Positions 29,524 to 40,237 of a stretch of DNA of 64,000 nucleotides are shown here, piece after piece. This stretch comes from Tritrichomonas musculus (lineage: Eukaryota; Parabasalia; Tritrichomonadida; Tritrichomonadidae): NCBI GenBank assembly GCA_039105265.1, contig JAPFFF010000011.1, forward strand, positions 1,426,001 to 1,490,000, in the 5' to 3' direction. How positions within the stretch are numbered: the first letter of the stretch is position 1; every line of letters starts with the position of its first letter. The notes under the pieces are model-generated. The model had not been told where the DNA came from and did no database searches. It saw only the letters and a program-made list of their open reading frames with translations. Both the position numbers and the translations under genes were made by a program.

Positions 29524-30102
29524 TTAAATACAAATTTTGAGTGATATCGAGTGCCTTATGAGCTCGGTCCAAACATGGTTATATCCATATTTCAACTCAT
29601 TGGATACCCCATTTTTGGACACCAATATCTTATCAATTTTCATGTACTTCGAATTTGAAACACAACCAGTGCACCCACTGTCCTCATTGATGACCAGCTC
29701 AACCTTGTCAGCCTTAGTGAGCTCCATCAGCGTGTTGCTATGACACACAAGATAGTTGTTCATCCTCAGTGGGTTGATCTCATAGATATTCAGTAATATC
29801 TCGAGGAATTTATTTTTGGTACCCAAGTCGTCAGTGTCGGGGTCTAATGAACGATCGATGGGTGGACTGTTTATTGGAGCAACTGATGGATATGAACCAG
29901 TTGTCGAGGTTGTAGTAAAATTTGCATCCTGTGTGCCATTTTGAGTATAACCCATTTGGGGTTGCATCTGTGGGACTTGAGGGTATGATACCGGTTGAAC
30001 TGGTGGAGGTCTATTCGCGGCGATCTTAATATTCACATTCTGCTCCTGCTTAGCACTTGCATCATTCTCACTTGATAGAATTCTAGCCTTATGGAGAGAC
30101 AT
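29524..30102 (-). CDS. Conserved family with DSGC motif, element B
   Basis: A 192-residue copy of the gene at 4226-4816, with the same proline-rich N terminus and C-terminal domain (VELVINEDSGCTGC, YNHVWTELI). It differs by a few substitutions and a small in-frame length difference in the domain. It looks whole. The TATTTTTGCAC motif lies just before the start at 30102. Function unknown. Confidence 0.65.
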   Translation of the reverse strand: MSLHKARILSSENDASAKQEQNVNIKIAANRPPPVQPVSYPQVPQMQPQMGYTQNGTQDANFTTTSTTGSYPSVAPINSPPIDRSLDPDTDDLGTKNKFLEILLNIYEINPLRMNNYLVCHSNTLMELTKADKVELVINEDSGCTGCVSNSKYMKIDKILVSKNGVSNELKYGYNHVWTELIRHSISLKICI

Positions 30103-30144
30103 TTCCAAAGTGCAAAAATATTTTTACCACTAATGCCATATTTC

Positions 30145-32106
30145 TTATGCCATTTCTGGATCAACTTGTGAGCCAGCTGGTGATTCATCATCGATATATT
30201 CAAGGCCATCGAGTGAGAGCTTGAAGTAGGTGTCTCTGCATAAACAGAGTTGGACAGGTGGTGGTCTAACAATGGCTCCACTTGGTTCGATAATCTTGTA
30301 ATATGTATCATTATCACCAGTGAATATTGGTTGACCATTGACTTGAATTTGGATATTGCCTTTGCCACCATCTAAGCCATCATAACAGTATCCAGCAGAT
30401 GCACGCTCTGTTTGGACATTGAATACAAATGATGTGGCATCACTCAATGTATTTCGATATCGGACACCATTTTCATCGTTCTTGTGCATGGTGAAGCTAT
30501 CTTCGAATTCCTTTGAACATTGGAGTGTGATACCATCGAGATCTCCAGCTGTTAATTGGCTTTCGAAGAATCTGGCGCCAATGGTACTGACATTCTCATC
30601 TGGGAAGTTCTTACCACCAATATTCAAAAAGCAGTTTTGGTAAACCGGATTCTCAAATACAGTCAAATCATTGTGATGCTTGGGGAACAACAATGACATG
30701 CTTGTGACATTGATTAATGGGATATTCAATGTAGACTTGATTCCGTTAGCGGCTGCTGCAATTGGGAATGCATGGTAATCTACCTTTTGAGATGGGATTA
30801 CTAGGCCTTCACGTAATATGGATTCAATGCTTGCACGAGTGGCTTCACAAACACCATATCCTTGCATGTTGGACTTACAGAGAGTGATGGTCATTCGGTT
30901 AACAGTGAGTGTTGCTGGTTGTGATGAGTAATGAGCACTCATCAATTTATTAGCTTCGGTTTTAGATACAAAATTAACGTAGACATTGCCGGCTGGATGC
31001 TTTGATGAAGGTATTCCGCTTGGATGTTCTTTAAGATAATGCTTATTGCAAATTACCTTATTATCATCAGTCTTTTCAATTCCGAGCTCTGCAAACTCTT
31101 CATCAGTATAACTGAACATAAATGTAAATGTTTCAAGAACGTCAGTAACAAAAATATTTGTTGAAGCAGGTATGTAATGGTCTAACAATTCATACTTCAA
31201 TTGATATTTAGTTGGTGTTGGTTCGGGAGATGGTGGATTTGGATTATCACCAGGTCCTGGGATGATAGCCTCATTACCGATTTGAGTGAATTGATGTTTG
31301 AGATGTCCATGTGCTTTGATTTGTTTGAGTTTATCGAGTTACTCTGGGGATACAGTATCATTATCTTCCAGGAATGCCTTGGCTTCAGCAACCGTGTATG
31401 GGTCAATAGCAGCCCAAACAAGACCAGCTGGACTGACTTGGAATCTAATGGATAAATCACCAATGATTCCGTTAGGGAATAAGTCAAATGCCTGTAATGC
31501 AAGCAAGTCATCAAATTGTACATTCAAGTCGAATTCGGTTGTGGTCTTACCACCATCCTTGAAGCTATTGAGATTAACGTATGAACCAGCATGAGTTTGA
31601 CTGTAATTGCTGATGTTCTCCCATAAGCTGTGAACGAATCTGCGGCGCATCTTCTCAGTCTCTGGCTTCAAAACCGAGTATAGGAAGCCCTCGCGAATGC
31701 ATTCATTTTGCTGATATCCGACATTGACATTGTTATGGAGAATCTCGAGCCTGTCGAATAATTGGTTCGAGGACTTAAATCCAACGAACAGTTTATAGAA
31801 GTTATTTGGATCATTAATCTCTTGCAATTTGGCCAAATCGGTGTTCAATTGCAAATCGAGTTTGATGTGGAATGTGAGGAAGCCTTTGTCGATATCGCTA
31901 ATGAAGTGGTCGGGGTGAGTTAATGAAATCTGTGAGTACTGGCCTTGGTGAAATGGGGCTGGCTGGTCATGGCAATCGACAGTTCTAAATGAGAAGCTTC
32001 TGGTACCGTCATTCACATTGATGATATTTCTCATCTTCTGGAATGTGTCATTGACATTCCCAACCTCGTATTTCAAATTGTGAGCTCTTTCGTTCCTGTA
32101 TCTCAT
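30145..32106 (-). pseudogene. Major capsid protein gene, element B (broken)
   Basis: Near-identical to the capsid gene at 2231-4183 at both ends, including the HSLWENISNYS and LFPNGIIGDL blocks and the C-terminal GYCYDGLDGGKG region. A block at about 30990-31185 differs strongly from A, although the DNA on each side matches almost perfectly. The gene looks broken, about one or two breaks. It is divergent from the minor-protein gene over the same 47-bp spacer as in A. Confidence 0.8.
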
Positions 32107-32153
32107 TTTGTATCTTGGAAAAAAGCTTGAAATCACATTTTTGTATATACCAA

Positions 32154-32405
32154 ATGGGTATTGGCATCTTCAAGAAGATTAAGAACGCTTTCAAGAACGT
32201 CGGCAGTAAGCTCAAGAATGCAGCTCAAACTGTCATCCGCAACATCCCAAGGGCAGTTGATATTGGAAAGGGTATCATCAATAGGATCAAGCCAATCGCC
32301 GACTTCATACCAGGTGTTGGACCAGTTGTAGACACCATCAGTACTGGACTCAATTACGTAAGCAAAGCTAATGATATAGGTAAATCCATACTGGACAAGG
32401 TTTGA
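32154..32405 (+). CDS. Amphipathic minor capsid-like protein, element B
   Basis: An 83-residue protein identical to that of element A: MGIGIFKKIKNAF, a basic amphipathic N-terminal half, then a hydrophobic ADFIPGVGPVVDTIS segment. The start at 32154 is chosen by comparison with MGFGHFFKM in element E. Perfect conservation between two copies indicates recent divergence. Likely a pVI/pX-like membrane-active or core protein (inference). Confidence 0.65.
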   Translation: MGIGIFKKIKNAFKNVGSKLKNAAQTVIRNIPRAVDIGKGIINRIKPIADFIPGVGPVVDTISTGLNYVSKANDIGKSILDKV

Positions 32406-32455
32406 TCATCATAGAATATCCACATACATATGAATATATTTTTGTCCGTTTTGAA

Positions 32456-32890
32456 ATGAATTGCGATATTAGGGTTATAAATGATAACAAGATGGAGCAA
32501 CGCACATTCAACTCAGTAGAGGAGTTCGATCTGTTCTACCAGAAGTACAAGGATATGTTTAATGAGAAGACCACCAATTATCTCAATAAAACCTACAAAA
32601 TAATCACCCCCGAATGCGAGTACAGGATTACCAAACGCATTGGCAAGGATGGCTCCAATAATGTGTTTCTCAAGAAGATCACCAAGCAAGCCGATAATGA
32701 CAACCTGGTGGAGATCCAATTTGCAAGCATTCGAGCTGACATCAATGCATTGCAGTCAACAGTTGATGAATACACCAAACGGATTACCACTCTGGAGAAC
32801 ACCATTGGCGTGATCACCACAAAAATAAATCAGCTCACCAGTACTGTGAATGAGTGTACTGATGCAGTGAATAGTCTCCTGAGGCATTAG
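32456..32890 (+). CDS. Conserved EEF/coiled-coil protein, element B
   Basis: A 144-residue protein that looks whole. N-terminal domain: F-N-S-V-E-E-F-D-L-F-Y-Q-K-Y-K, T-T-N-Y-L-N-K-T-Y-K-I and Y-R-I-T-K; then a coiled coil from about residue 80 to the end with regular I/L heptads. The E homologue (61393-61836) has the same order and a longer, lysine-rich coiled coil. The start at 32456 follows TATTTTTGTCCG and matches the E start; the frame upstream is just open leader. Probably a virion or scaffold component given its place beside the capsid and minor-protein genes; this is not proved. Confidence 0.65.
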   Translation: MNCDIRVINDNKMEQRTFNSVEEFDLFYQKYKDMFNEKTTNYLNKTYKIITPECEYRITKRIGKDGSNNVFLKKITKQADNDNLVEIQFASIRADINALQSTVDEYTKRITTLENTIGVITTKINQLTSTVNECTDAVNSLLRH

Positions 32891-33114
32891 ATTTTGGAAT
32901 TATTTGGGATTACCTGGTGATTGAGTGAGTGGTGTAGAGTTGATGATGTTGACTTAATGATTGGGTCATGCACAACACACCCCTTATCTTCATATTTTGG
33001 GACTGTGGGTTTGGTACAACTCATAGTTCGCCTATTTCGCATGTGACGTTCCAGGTGATTGAAATACGTAAGCCCATTTGAATCTCTTAATACACGGCGT
33101 TCCTCATATGACAT
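32887..33114 (-). CDS. Small conserved protein of unknown role, element B
   Basis: A 75-residue counterpart of 1224-1451, almost unchanged. It has a basic HLERHMRNRR segment and two cysteines. Divergent from the coiled-coil gene at 33149 over a 34-bp symmetric spacer. Its end overlaps the end of the convergent EEF/coiled-coil gene by 4 bases. Not recognised. Confidence 0.45.
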   Translation of the reverse strand: MSYEERRVLRDSNGLTYFNHLERHMRNRRTMSCTKPTVPKYEDKGCVVHDPIIKSTSSTLHHSLNHQVIPNNSKI

Positions 33115-33148
33115 TTAATCTTGAAAAAACACTTTTTTTCATATCTAA
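33115..33148. promoter_or_regulatory. Near-palindromic divergent promoter, element B
   Basis: The 34-bp spacer has the same near-symmetric sequence as 1190-1223: two A/T runs facing out to TAAATG on each side. Confidence 0.55.
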
Positions 33149-33382
33149 ATGACTGAATTGGGTGAATACAAGAAGGAGATTCCAGAGCTGAAGCGCATCA
33201 AGCATGATCTCAAGGAGAAGTGCTATATGTATAAGGGCCACCTCAATAACATCAAAGGGGGTATGCTGGGTAGCAATGGACTAGCCGTTCGTGAATCACT
33301 GATTGAGGATATCAATAGTCTGAAGGAGAAGGTCGCCAAACTCGAGAATGAGCTCGCTGAATTATCAAGCGATAACCACTAA
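33149..33382 (+). CDS. Small coiled-coil protein, element B
   Basis: A 77-residue charged helical protein identical in design to 956-1189 (SLKEKVAKLENELAEL heptads). The last codons and the TAA are provided by the GATAACCACTAA motif that starts the hairpin array, so the gene end and the cassette are fused in sequence. Role unknown. Confidence 0.6.
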   Translation: MTELGEYKKEIPELKRIKHDLKEKCYMYKGHLNNIKGGMLGSNGLAVRESLIEDINSLKEKVAKLENELAELSSDNH

Positions 33383-33500
33383 ATATTGGGTCAACGGGAT
33401 TTCCCGTAGACCTCGATTTCATCGTGATAACCACTAAATATGGTGTGTGGTAGAATTCTACCAGACCCAGATTTCATGGAGATAACCACTAATTCCCTGG
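33371..33500. repeat. Hairpin cassette array upstream of integrase, element B
   Basis: Three direct GATAACCACTAA motifs (33371, about 33425, 33481), about 55 bp apart, each followed by a different heart: an imperfect palindrome with GGGTC/GACC and CGGG/CCCG arms (33388-33412), the perfect palindrome TGGTAGAATTCTACCA (33448-33463), and ATTCCCTGGAACC. A shared GATTTCAT block precedes each next unit. The TATTTTTGCAC of the integrase promoter follows at 33507-33517. Confidence 0.8.
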
Positions 33501-33506
33501 AACCAC

Positions 33507-33517
33507 TATTTTTGCAC
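33507..33517 (+). promoter_or_regulatory. TATTTTTGCAC promoter-like motif, integrase gene
   Basis: Lies 5 bases before the integrase ATG; the same 11-mer precedes the 196-residue gene in both A (4208-4218) and B. Confidence 0.55.
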
Positions 33518-33522
33518 ATTAA

Positions 33523-34740
33523 ATGACTGACAACAGGAAATCGTTCAAGATATTCGACAATGAGTACAATTCGCTGCTCAAGTACCCATTCAAATCCAAG
33601 ATATCAAAACTGGACCCATCGCAGTTCATCATCAACCCAGAATTTCATCATGAGCCATTCATGAAGGACTTCAAATTGAAATCATGCAGTCCCTATTCAA
33701 AACCGGATTTCTCATTGGAACCCGGATGCTGGGAAGTCGATTTGATGTTTGTGAAGTACACCACAAGGTCTGATGATGAAATCCAATCCGTGGTAGTCCA
33801 TGAAACCATTTACCTCATCATGGTGAATGTCAATACGCGGGATCTAATTGTGGAACCACTTAAGAACAGACTAGCTGATGCCATCAAGACTGCATACACC
33901 AAAATCATTCTTGAGAAATACGATGACTTCAAATTTAATACCATCAAATGCGATGGTGAGAATAACCTACTCAAAGTGCTTGATATACTTGGCCGCTACA
34001 ATCCATCCAGAAATAAATATAGAGATACCAAAAATGTGTTGATTGACCGTAATGCAGTGATTGTCGATAAATCCAAACACAACAACGCTCACAAAATCGT
34101 TGATGCAACCATCAGGACACTCCGTAATGCATTTGGTTTAGATAATCGTCGGATTGGAGACCCATACCTGATGCAACAGATGGTACACTTCTATAACAAC
34201 ACACCACATCGGTCTCTACGAATGCCCAATCCCAATTACCGAGATGATGGAATCCAATATGACCAGTATTTAGCAAAGGAACCCAAGTGGATATACTACA
34301 CACCCAATCAAATGCAGCACAACCCAGATTTGGAGTGGAGATACATCAGGGATTGCCAACGGCGGCTACGTCGAATCAAAAATAATATGCAAATGGATGG
34401 TCTGCTGAGCTATCGCAAGGGCAATATCATATTGGTCCATTACGATACATCCAAAACTGAGAAGAAGCATGAGAAGCATAGGCGCATATTCAATGAGATT
34501 GCCGAATTCATTAGATACCATAATGGGAACGTCGAATGTAAACTGCTGAAGCCATATTATAGATTCCAGTTGAATGATGATAATAATCAATATGTACCGT
34601 ATACCAAAACCAAAACTGGTCGAACGCCTAGAACTGATGATGAGCGAGCTACCGTAACTGTCCCCATTATGTATACCCGATTTGTGGCACCCAATTATGC
34701 ATCACTAGGTAAAGACTATAAGCAGTACTTTGCTATCTAA
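33523..34740 (+). CDS. Polinton integrase, element B
   Basis: A 405-residue retroviral-type integrase that looks whole. The core begins near residue 69 (CWEVDLMF, with the first acidic residue); the second acidic site is in I-K-C-D-G-E-N-N near 145; F-Y-N-N-T-P-H-R-S-L near 226 is the usual Polinton/retroelement signature after the core. The C-terminal 100 residues contain a basic chromo/SH3-like strand-rich region (GNIILVHYDTSK, NGNVECKLLKPYYRF). It would cut the element ends and join them to target DNA, giving 6-bp duplications. The stop is followed after 3 bases by the next ATG, suggesting co-expression with the 110-residue gene. Confidence 0.9.
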   Translation: MTDNRKSFKIFDNEYNSLLKYPFKSKISKLDPSQFIINPEFHHEPFMKDFKLKSCSPYSKPDFSLEPGCWEVDLMFVKYTTRSDDEIQSVVVHETIYLIMVNVNTRDLIVEPLKNRLADAIKTAYTKIILEKYDDFKFNTIKCDGENNLLKVLDILGRYNPSRNKYRDTKNVLIDRNAVIVDKSKHNNAHKIVDATIRTLRNAFGLDNRRIGDPYLMQQMVHFYNNTPHRSLRMPNPNYRDDGIQYDQYLAKEPKWIYYTPNQMQHNPDLEWRYIRDCQRRLRRIKNNMQMDGLLSYRKGNIILVHYDTSKTEKKHEKHRRIFNEIAEFIRYHNGNVECKLLKPYYRFQLNDDNNQYVPYTKTKTGRTPRTDDERATVTVPIMYTRFVAPNYASLGKDYKQYFAI

Positions 34741-34743
34741 TAA

Positions 34744-35076
34744 ATGCCAAAGCGCTATTTCCATACACAGACCACTGAGTTTAAGCTACCTGAGGACTTC
34801 ATATATAGTCGCAATAAGAAGTACATCGTAGTGCAGTATGTGGGAGCTATCCTGAATAAGACCATCATCGGTGATTTGATGGTACACTCGGATATTGTTG
34901 AATTTGACCCATACTGTGACCACTTCATAATGCTAGCCAACAGACGGCAAACCAAGTATCGCAAATATGAGATGCTCAATAGGACCAAGCGGGATTTCAA
35001 AATATGGTTCACAGACCTGTATGGTAATGAGATAAAACCCGATGCATTCGTGCTATCGTGCTTGCTAATCTATTGA
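34744..35076 (+). CDS. Putative penton-like/minor capsid protein, element B
   Basis: A 110-residue protein starting MPKRYFHTQTTEF. It has strand-rich blocks (KYIVVQYVGAIL, HFIMLANRR) and ends with F-K-I-W-F-T-D-L-Y-G-N-E-I-K...F-V-L-S-C-L-L-I-Y, a pattern like the last strands of jelly-roll minor capsid or penton-associated proteins (I/F-x-F-x-L/T-D-x-x-G-x-x-I). That reading is by eye and weak. The gene begins 3 bases after the integrase stop and is followed by a TATTTTTG motif for the next gene. Looks whole. Confidence 0.45.
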   Translation: MPKRYFHTQTTEFKLPEDFIYSRNKKYIVVQYVGAILNKTIIGDLMVHSDIVEFDPYCDHFIMLANRRQTKYRKYEMLNRTKRDFKIWFTDLYGNEIKPDAFVLSCLLIY

Positions 35077-35100
35077 CTTCGGCAGTTTATTTTTGGGTAA

Positions 35101-36503
35101 ATGAATGGAAAAATATACCTATATCCAGGTCAATATAAAAGTATTGAAAATTAATATATAAATGGGGTATATGCTAGTCATACAAATGACAATAAGTATA
35201 TATTCGTTAAAGATATAGGTCTACCCAAAATCGTAAGCTCTATGCGTGGAGGTTCACTTGATCCACAATTACATGGCTTCCTATTCTTCCTAAGGAATTA
35301 TGAGAGAGAACCCAGTATTATTTGGGATGAAGCTGAAACATCAAATGGTATTCGGTTTGTATATTTTCTTCGAGAAAACAATAATTTTATGCAGCTGCCA
35401 AATAATGTATTTATTGCTGCCCCATATGATGAATTTGACAGTATAGTCCGTAAAAATGTTATCGTACGTCCAGGTGTTTATGATAATGAGAGATTTAATA
35501 TACCAATACTCTATCACAAGGAATATATTCCTGATATTGTGATCAAACATCTACCTCCAACTCCAGACCCCAAACGCCAAAATGACAAATACAATAAATA
35601 CTTTGCACCTCAACCAAGCCTACCACCAGCAGCTCCCCCAATGCAACCACCACGTCCAATGCAACCTCCATTTGTGAAGCCACCTCCAGTTCCTCCAAAT
35701 ATCCCTCCATATGTTCCTCCATATGCACCCCCAATGCAACCACAACGTTCAATACCACCACCTCCTCCAAATGCACCCCAATTTGTACCCCACCTCCAAT
35801 GCGAGTTGATGCATCAACATATAAATCACCACCTATTAGGTTTGATATGTCTACAATCACAACACCTACATTGGGTCGTAAATCCCCTAAGCGCGATAGT
35901 TCTAAAACACCATCCAGTCAGACCTCCAGTAGAACCTCCAGTCATACATCCCCCAAGCGTGACTCCACCAATACGATTGTATCCATCTCTAGTGATGATG
36001 AGAGCAGTGATGGTATTGAGTTTACAGAATCAGTGATACCCGAAGCTCGACCCCGAAGTAATAATAAGCAGAATTTCAATGAAAAAATATTTGATCCAAA
36101 CACATATGCTCAACCTGGCAAACCAGTACCTGGAAACCCAGTTCTGGAACCTACTATACCACAAACCGTACCAATTCGAGTGGTTAAGAAGAATGGTGCC
36201 GTACAAGAGTACAATGTTTATACAAAATCATTGCCATCTCTCAAGCAACATGCTAAGCGAGCCACAAACAGTCATCCTAAATCACCATCACGTGAATCCA
36301 CAGAAGGTAATCGCGATAGACTGGTAAGCTTTGGTAAATCATTTTATATAGAAGGTACTCCAAAAACCAATGGGAATATTGATGATCTCACATTCATATA
36401 CGAGCCAATGGAAGTCATTAAATCGACTGACCAACAACAGGATGAAATGGCAAAAATAATGGCTAACAATAGGTTTTATCAAAGAAAATATCATAAGGAG
36501 TAA
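35101..36503 (+). pseudogene. Proline-rich structural protein gene, element B (broken)
   Basis: Starts with an ATG 5 bases after TTATTTTTG. The encoded sequence has an ordered N-terminal domain (LHGFLFFLRNYEREPSIIW, NVFIAAPYDEFD), a long proline tract (PPMQPP, PPNIPPYVPPYAPP) and a Ser/Thr/Lys-rich region, then a polar C-terminal part (VKKNGAVQEYNVYTKSLPSL). Not recognised. Long P-rich and S/T-rich disordered regions are common in viral structural or scaffold proteins. The region looks broken, about two breaks. It converges on the next gene at 36511. Confidence 0.5.
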
Positions 36504-36510
36504 TTGTTTA

Positions 36511-39500
36511 TTAATAATATTCATTTTTCGCATTAACCAAAACTTTGGCTTCAGTACGACGTTTATTTTTGGCTACTTCAGCTTCCGCCTTATACTTCAT
36601 ATATCCACTCTTTGGTTGATATATGATATTTTGAATATGGACTGAAACCATTTGGGACCAATCCTTCTTGATATCCTGTAATTGACCAGCATACATATCA
36701 TTAGCAAGATCTTCAAATGGTGCTGGTTGATTACGAGTCCTTTTTATTCCATCTTGTAATGCCATACCAAAGCCCCAGTCAAATATAATTGTTTCTATAA
36801 AACTGATTAATTGTTGGAGTTTTGGATGCCATTTACCACTGTCTTCTTCAATCATTTCTCCAGTTTCTAGATTAACAACTGGGGCTATAGCTGCATTTAC
36901 AAATTTTACAACAGCAGGACCCAAACTTCCATTATATTTATCCTTATTTACACGACGCCATGTAGCACATTGTGCATATGTAAGGAATTTTCCACCAAAT
37001 TCTTGTGATTGTTCAACAGCATACTTCATTGGTTGGTCGAAATAGTATATGAATATGGTATTAGCAACAGTAAGATAATTGGTAGCTCTCTTGAGAGTCT
37101 GAATAGTGGATCAGAATAAGCCTCGCTATTCCAAAATAACTTCCATACATGTGAGAATGCAGAAGCACAATATCCATTAGGTGTGAGTCGCTTACTGATA
37201 CGTGGCTTTGGTAATCCCTTTTTACCATATACATTCATTAATTTTTGCATATCTTGAGTTTCTGAAAGTATATATTTTCCTTCTTTCCAATTAACACTAT
37301 CGATTGATTTACTAAATTGTTTAGCAAGCCATTCATTAAATGGTTCAGCAAGTCGTTCCTCTCTTGTCTTATGGGTTGTTTTCCACACTTTCTTGTATGG
37401 TGATGCGAGAACAAGCTTATAACCATTAACAATTGCAGGAACACCTCGTTTATCTACTAGGACAATATCATCAACCTGGTCTCCATTGAGGTCGGTGATT
37501 TTATTATGTAATGGGTCTCGTGCGTTCGTGCCTAATAATCTATATTTGGGAGTTACATCTTTATCCAAATGGTTTCTGCAATATTCCTGTGCTGTGTCAC
37601 GTGAAGCAGCATTTGGAATATACTTAACTCTGTAGTTCCCATTAATGATGATATCGAGGAAATTCTGTTTGCGTTGAGCTGAATTACCTGTTAATGATAA
37701 TGAACCATACCTATCACTTATACGGTCTGTTATGACACCATAATTCAAATCACCACGAGGTCCTCTACTGGAACTCTGAATACTAACATTGGGATTATAA
37801 AAAGCAAGCTCTTCATTCTCATTGATTTTTGTAGGCCTTAAGATTGATTTTGGTGCAATGGGGATATCGTCATAATTATGTGGTCTTGTCTTACCAGTTG
37901 GTGTTCGAGCTGGTGTACGTGCATATTTAAATTTTTTGTCTGGTTGCACATCAGCCAAATCAACATTAAAATGATAATCATCATCATCAATATCTTCAAC
38001 AGCTGCTGGTGCATCGTTATCGTTAGGGTTGGGGTCTTGCATAGTTTCTTTAGGTGAAGAAAAAATGTTATTATTTGTATTCTCACGATTGACATCTTTT
38101 TCGAAATCAGCTTCGATACCCTCATAGACCCTAATCTTATTGATATATCTTCGTATATTTGACACCTCGGCTTCTGCTTTTGGAGACTCTATGGTAAGCG
38201 ATCGATCTTCTGCGATTGAATCCAAGTTATTTATGATATCATCAACCATAGCTCGAACCTCCCGAATCTCAAACGGGTTAAGTTCACGAGGTGCACATTC
38301 GGGGTTATCAGCAATGCGATAGTATTTGGGTAGTACCTCAATGATATAATCAGGGAGAATACCCTTTGTGCGCAGTATGTTCATATCATGATCAATCCTA
38401 TCTGCACGAGGAAATTCGATTACTGGGGATGTCGCTTGGAATTCCCGCTCCTCCTCTTCCTCCTCAAATTCTGGATTAAAGGGTTGTCTATTGGGGAGTT
38501 CCTCGATTGGATCTCCTGGGATTACCACTTGGAGTTCCTCTGAGGGTTCCTCTGGAGGTGCCATTGGGGGTTCCTCGATTGGATCTCCTCGGGGTACTAC
38601 TGAAGGCGTAACTGGGAGTTTCAAATATTGTTTAGGATATTTGAAGTAAGTTGTAGCAGACAGCGTAAGCCTTTTCTTCAAATTTGCAGCCTGACTACGA
38701 TCATTAGAGTCGGTGTCTACCCAATTTCGCCTCATCTCAACAATCTCATTTACTATCTCAGCCTCGTACAGTTCTGGATTATTGATGACCTGTATCATAT
38801 TATTGATGATTTCATCTGATATTTGGCATACAGTATATAAGTACATAAGAATCCCACGGTATTTGGAGGGGACTTCACTATAAGCCTCCTCTTCCTCATC
38901 CTCTTCACCTGAGTCTTCACTGGGTTCCACTTGGGGTTTCTGTGAGGGTACCATTGGGGGTGCCTCTGGGATTACCATTGGGGGTGCTACGATTGGATCT
39001 CCTGGGGGTACCTCCGGGATTACCACTTGGAGTTCCTATGAGGGTTCCTCTGGAGGTGCCATTGGGGGTTTCTGTGAGGGTGCTACTTTGGGTTTCGCTT
39101 TGGGTTTCAAATATTTATTCGGATCTCTGAAGTGAATTGAAGCTTTCAGATTAAGAAGGTTCTTCAAACTTTGAACAGACCTAGGAACATTAAAGTCGGT
39201 GCGTACACAATCTTGCCTCATCTCATCGATTACATTCATCTCATCGACGTACAAGTCTGAATTATTGATGACTTGTATCATATTATTGATCCATGCATTT
39301 GGCACTCCGCATTCCCTAGATAAAAACTTAAGGAGCTTACGGTATATGGAGTACTTGACTTCACTATAATCTTCATCATCACTTGAGTCTTCGGGGCGTA
39401 CCACGATTGGATCTCCTTGGGGTTTCTGTGAGGGTGCTACGATTGGATCTCCTGGAGGTGCCTCTGGGATTACCACGATTGGATCTCCTGGAGGTGCCAT

Positions 39501-40219
39501 TGGGGGTACCATTGAGGGTTCCTCGATTGGATCTCCTGGGATTACCACTGGAGATTCCACTTTAGGAAACTCCGATAATGGTATCTGTGGAGGTGCTACG
39601 ATTGGATCTCCTGGGGTTTCTCTGGGCGTTTCAAATTTAGATTCGGATTTGTGAAGTAAGTCGCTGCATTATCTTTAAGTGTTTGTCTCAAAGTTTTTTT
39701 CACATCAGCGTTATTCTTGTAGTATCCAGCCCAAGTAGATGCCATGTCATTGATCGTCTGTTGTAACTCATCCTTATACAGATCTGGATTATTGATGACA
39801 TGTATCATATTATCGATGATTTCTTTTGACACACTGCACGTATCATATAAAAACTTAAGAGTACCCTGGAGTCTGGTACCCTGGACTCTACTCCTATAAT
39901 ATGCAAATCTCTTTGGGTCATTGATGGATTTCAAATATGAATCTGTTGCTTCGAGGAATCTTTCGACATAGTACCTAAATTTTTTCTTAGTATCTTCAAC
40001 TTGATCAGCTCTAATGGGATCTCCTCCTGGATTTGGCCAATATCTCCTCATCATATCGATATAGCCAGGCATCTGTTCACCATACGGATCTGGATTATTG
40101 ATGACACCTATCATAGCATTGATGATGGTTTCATCTGTTACTCCGAATTCACTATATAAAAACTTAAGGATATTACGGTCTCTGGGGCTCTTGACTTCAT
40201 TATCAATACGGGTAAGCAT
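36511..40219 (-). pseudogene. Repeat-rich structural gene with DxNGDxxxD motif, element B (broken)
   Basis: Reads leftward from 40219. It encodes about four copies of an 80-residue helical module (pattern I-I-x-N-M-I-x-V-I-N-N-x-(D/E)-L-Y...M-R-x-x-W...YFxxPNxYLK) separated by G-D-P-I-E-E-P-P-M-A-P-P linkers, then an acidic region, then a C-terminal domain with I-T-D-L-N-G-D-Q-V-D-D-I-V-L-V...P-A-I-V-N-G-Y, which matches FTDINGDGIPDILIL...YINGF in element E (62435-63280). The D-x-N-G-D-x-x-x-D motif is calcium-loop-like, as in FG-GAP/VCBS repeats. The linkers are built from tandem GGATCTCCTGG-type DNA repeats. Looks broken, about three breaks. Virion role inferred. Confidence 0.55.
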
Positions 40220-40237
40220 ACCTTTATTTTATAGTAA

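Noticed and set aside
38942-39565. Plus-strand Val/Leu/Pro frames opposite the structural gene
   Set aside because: Shadow translations of the GDPIEEP-coding DNA repeats.
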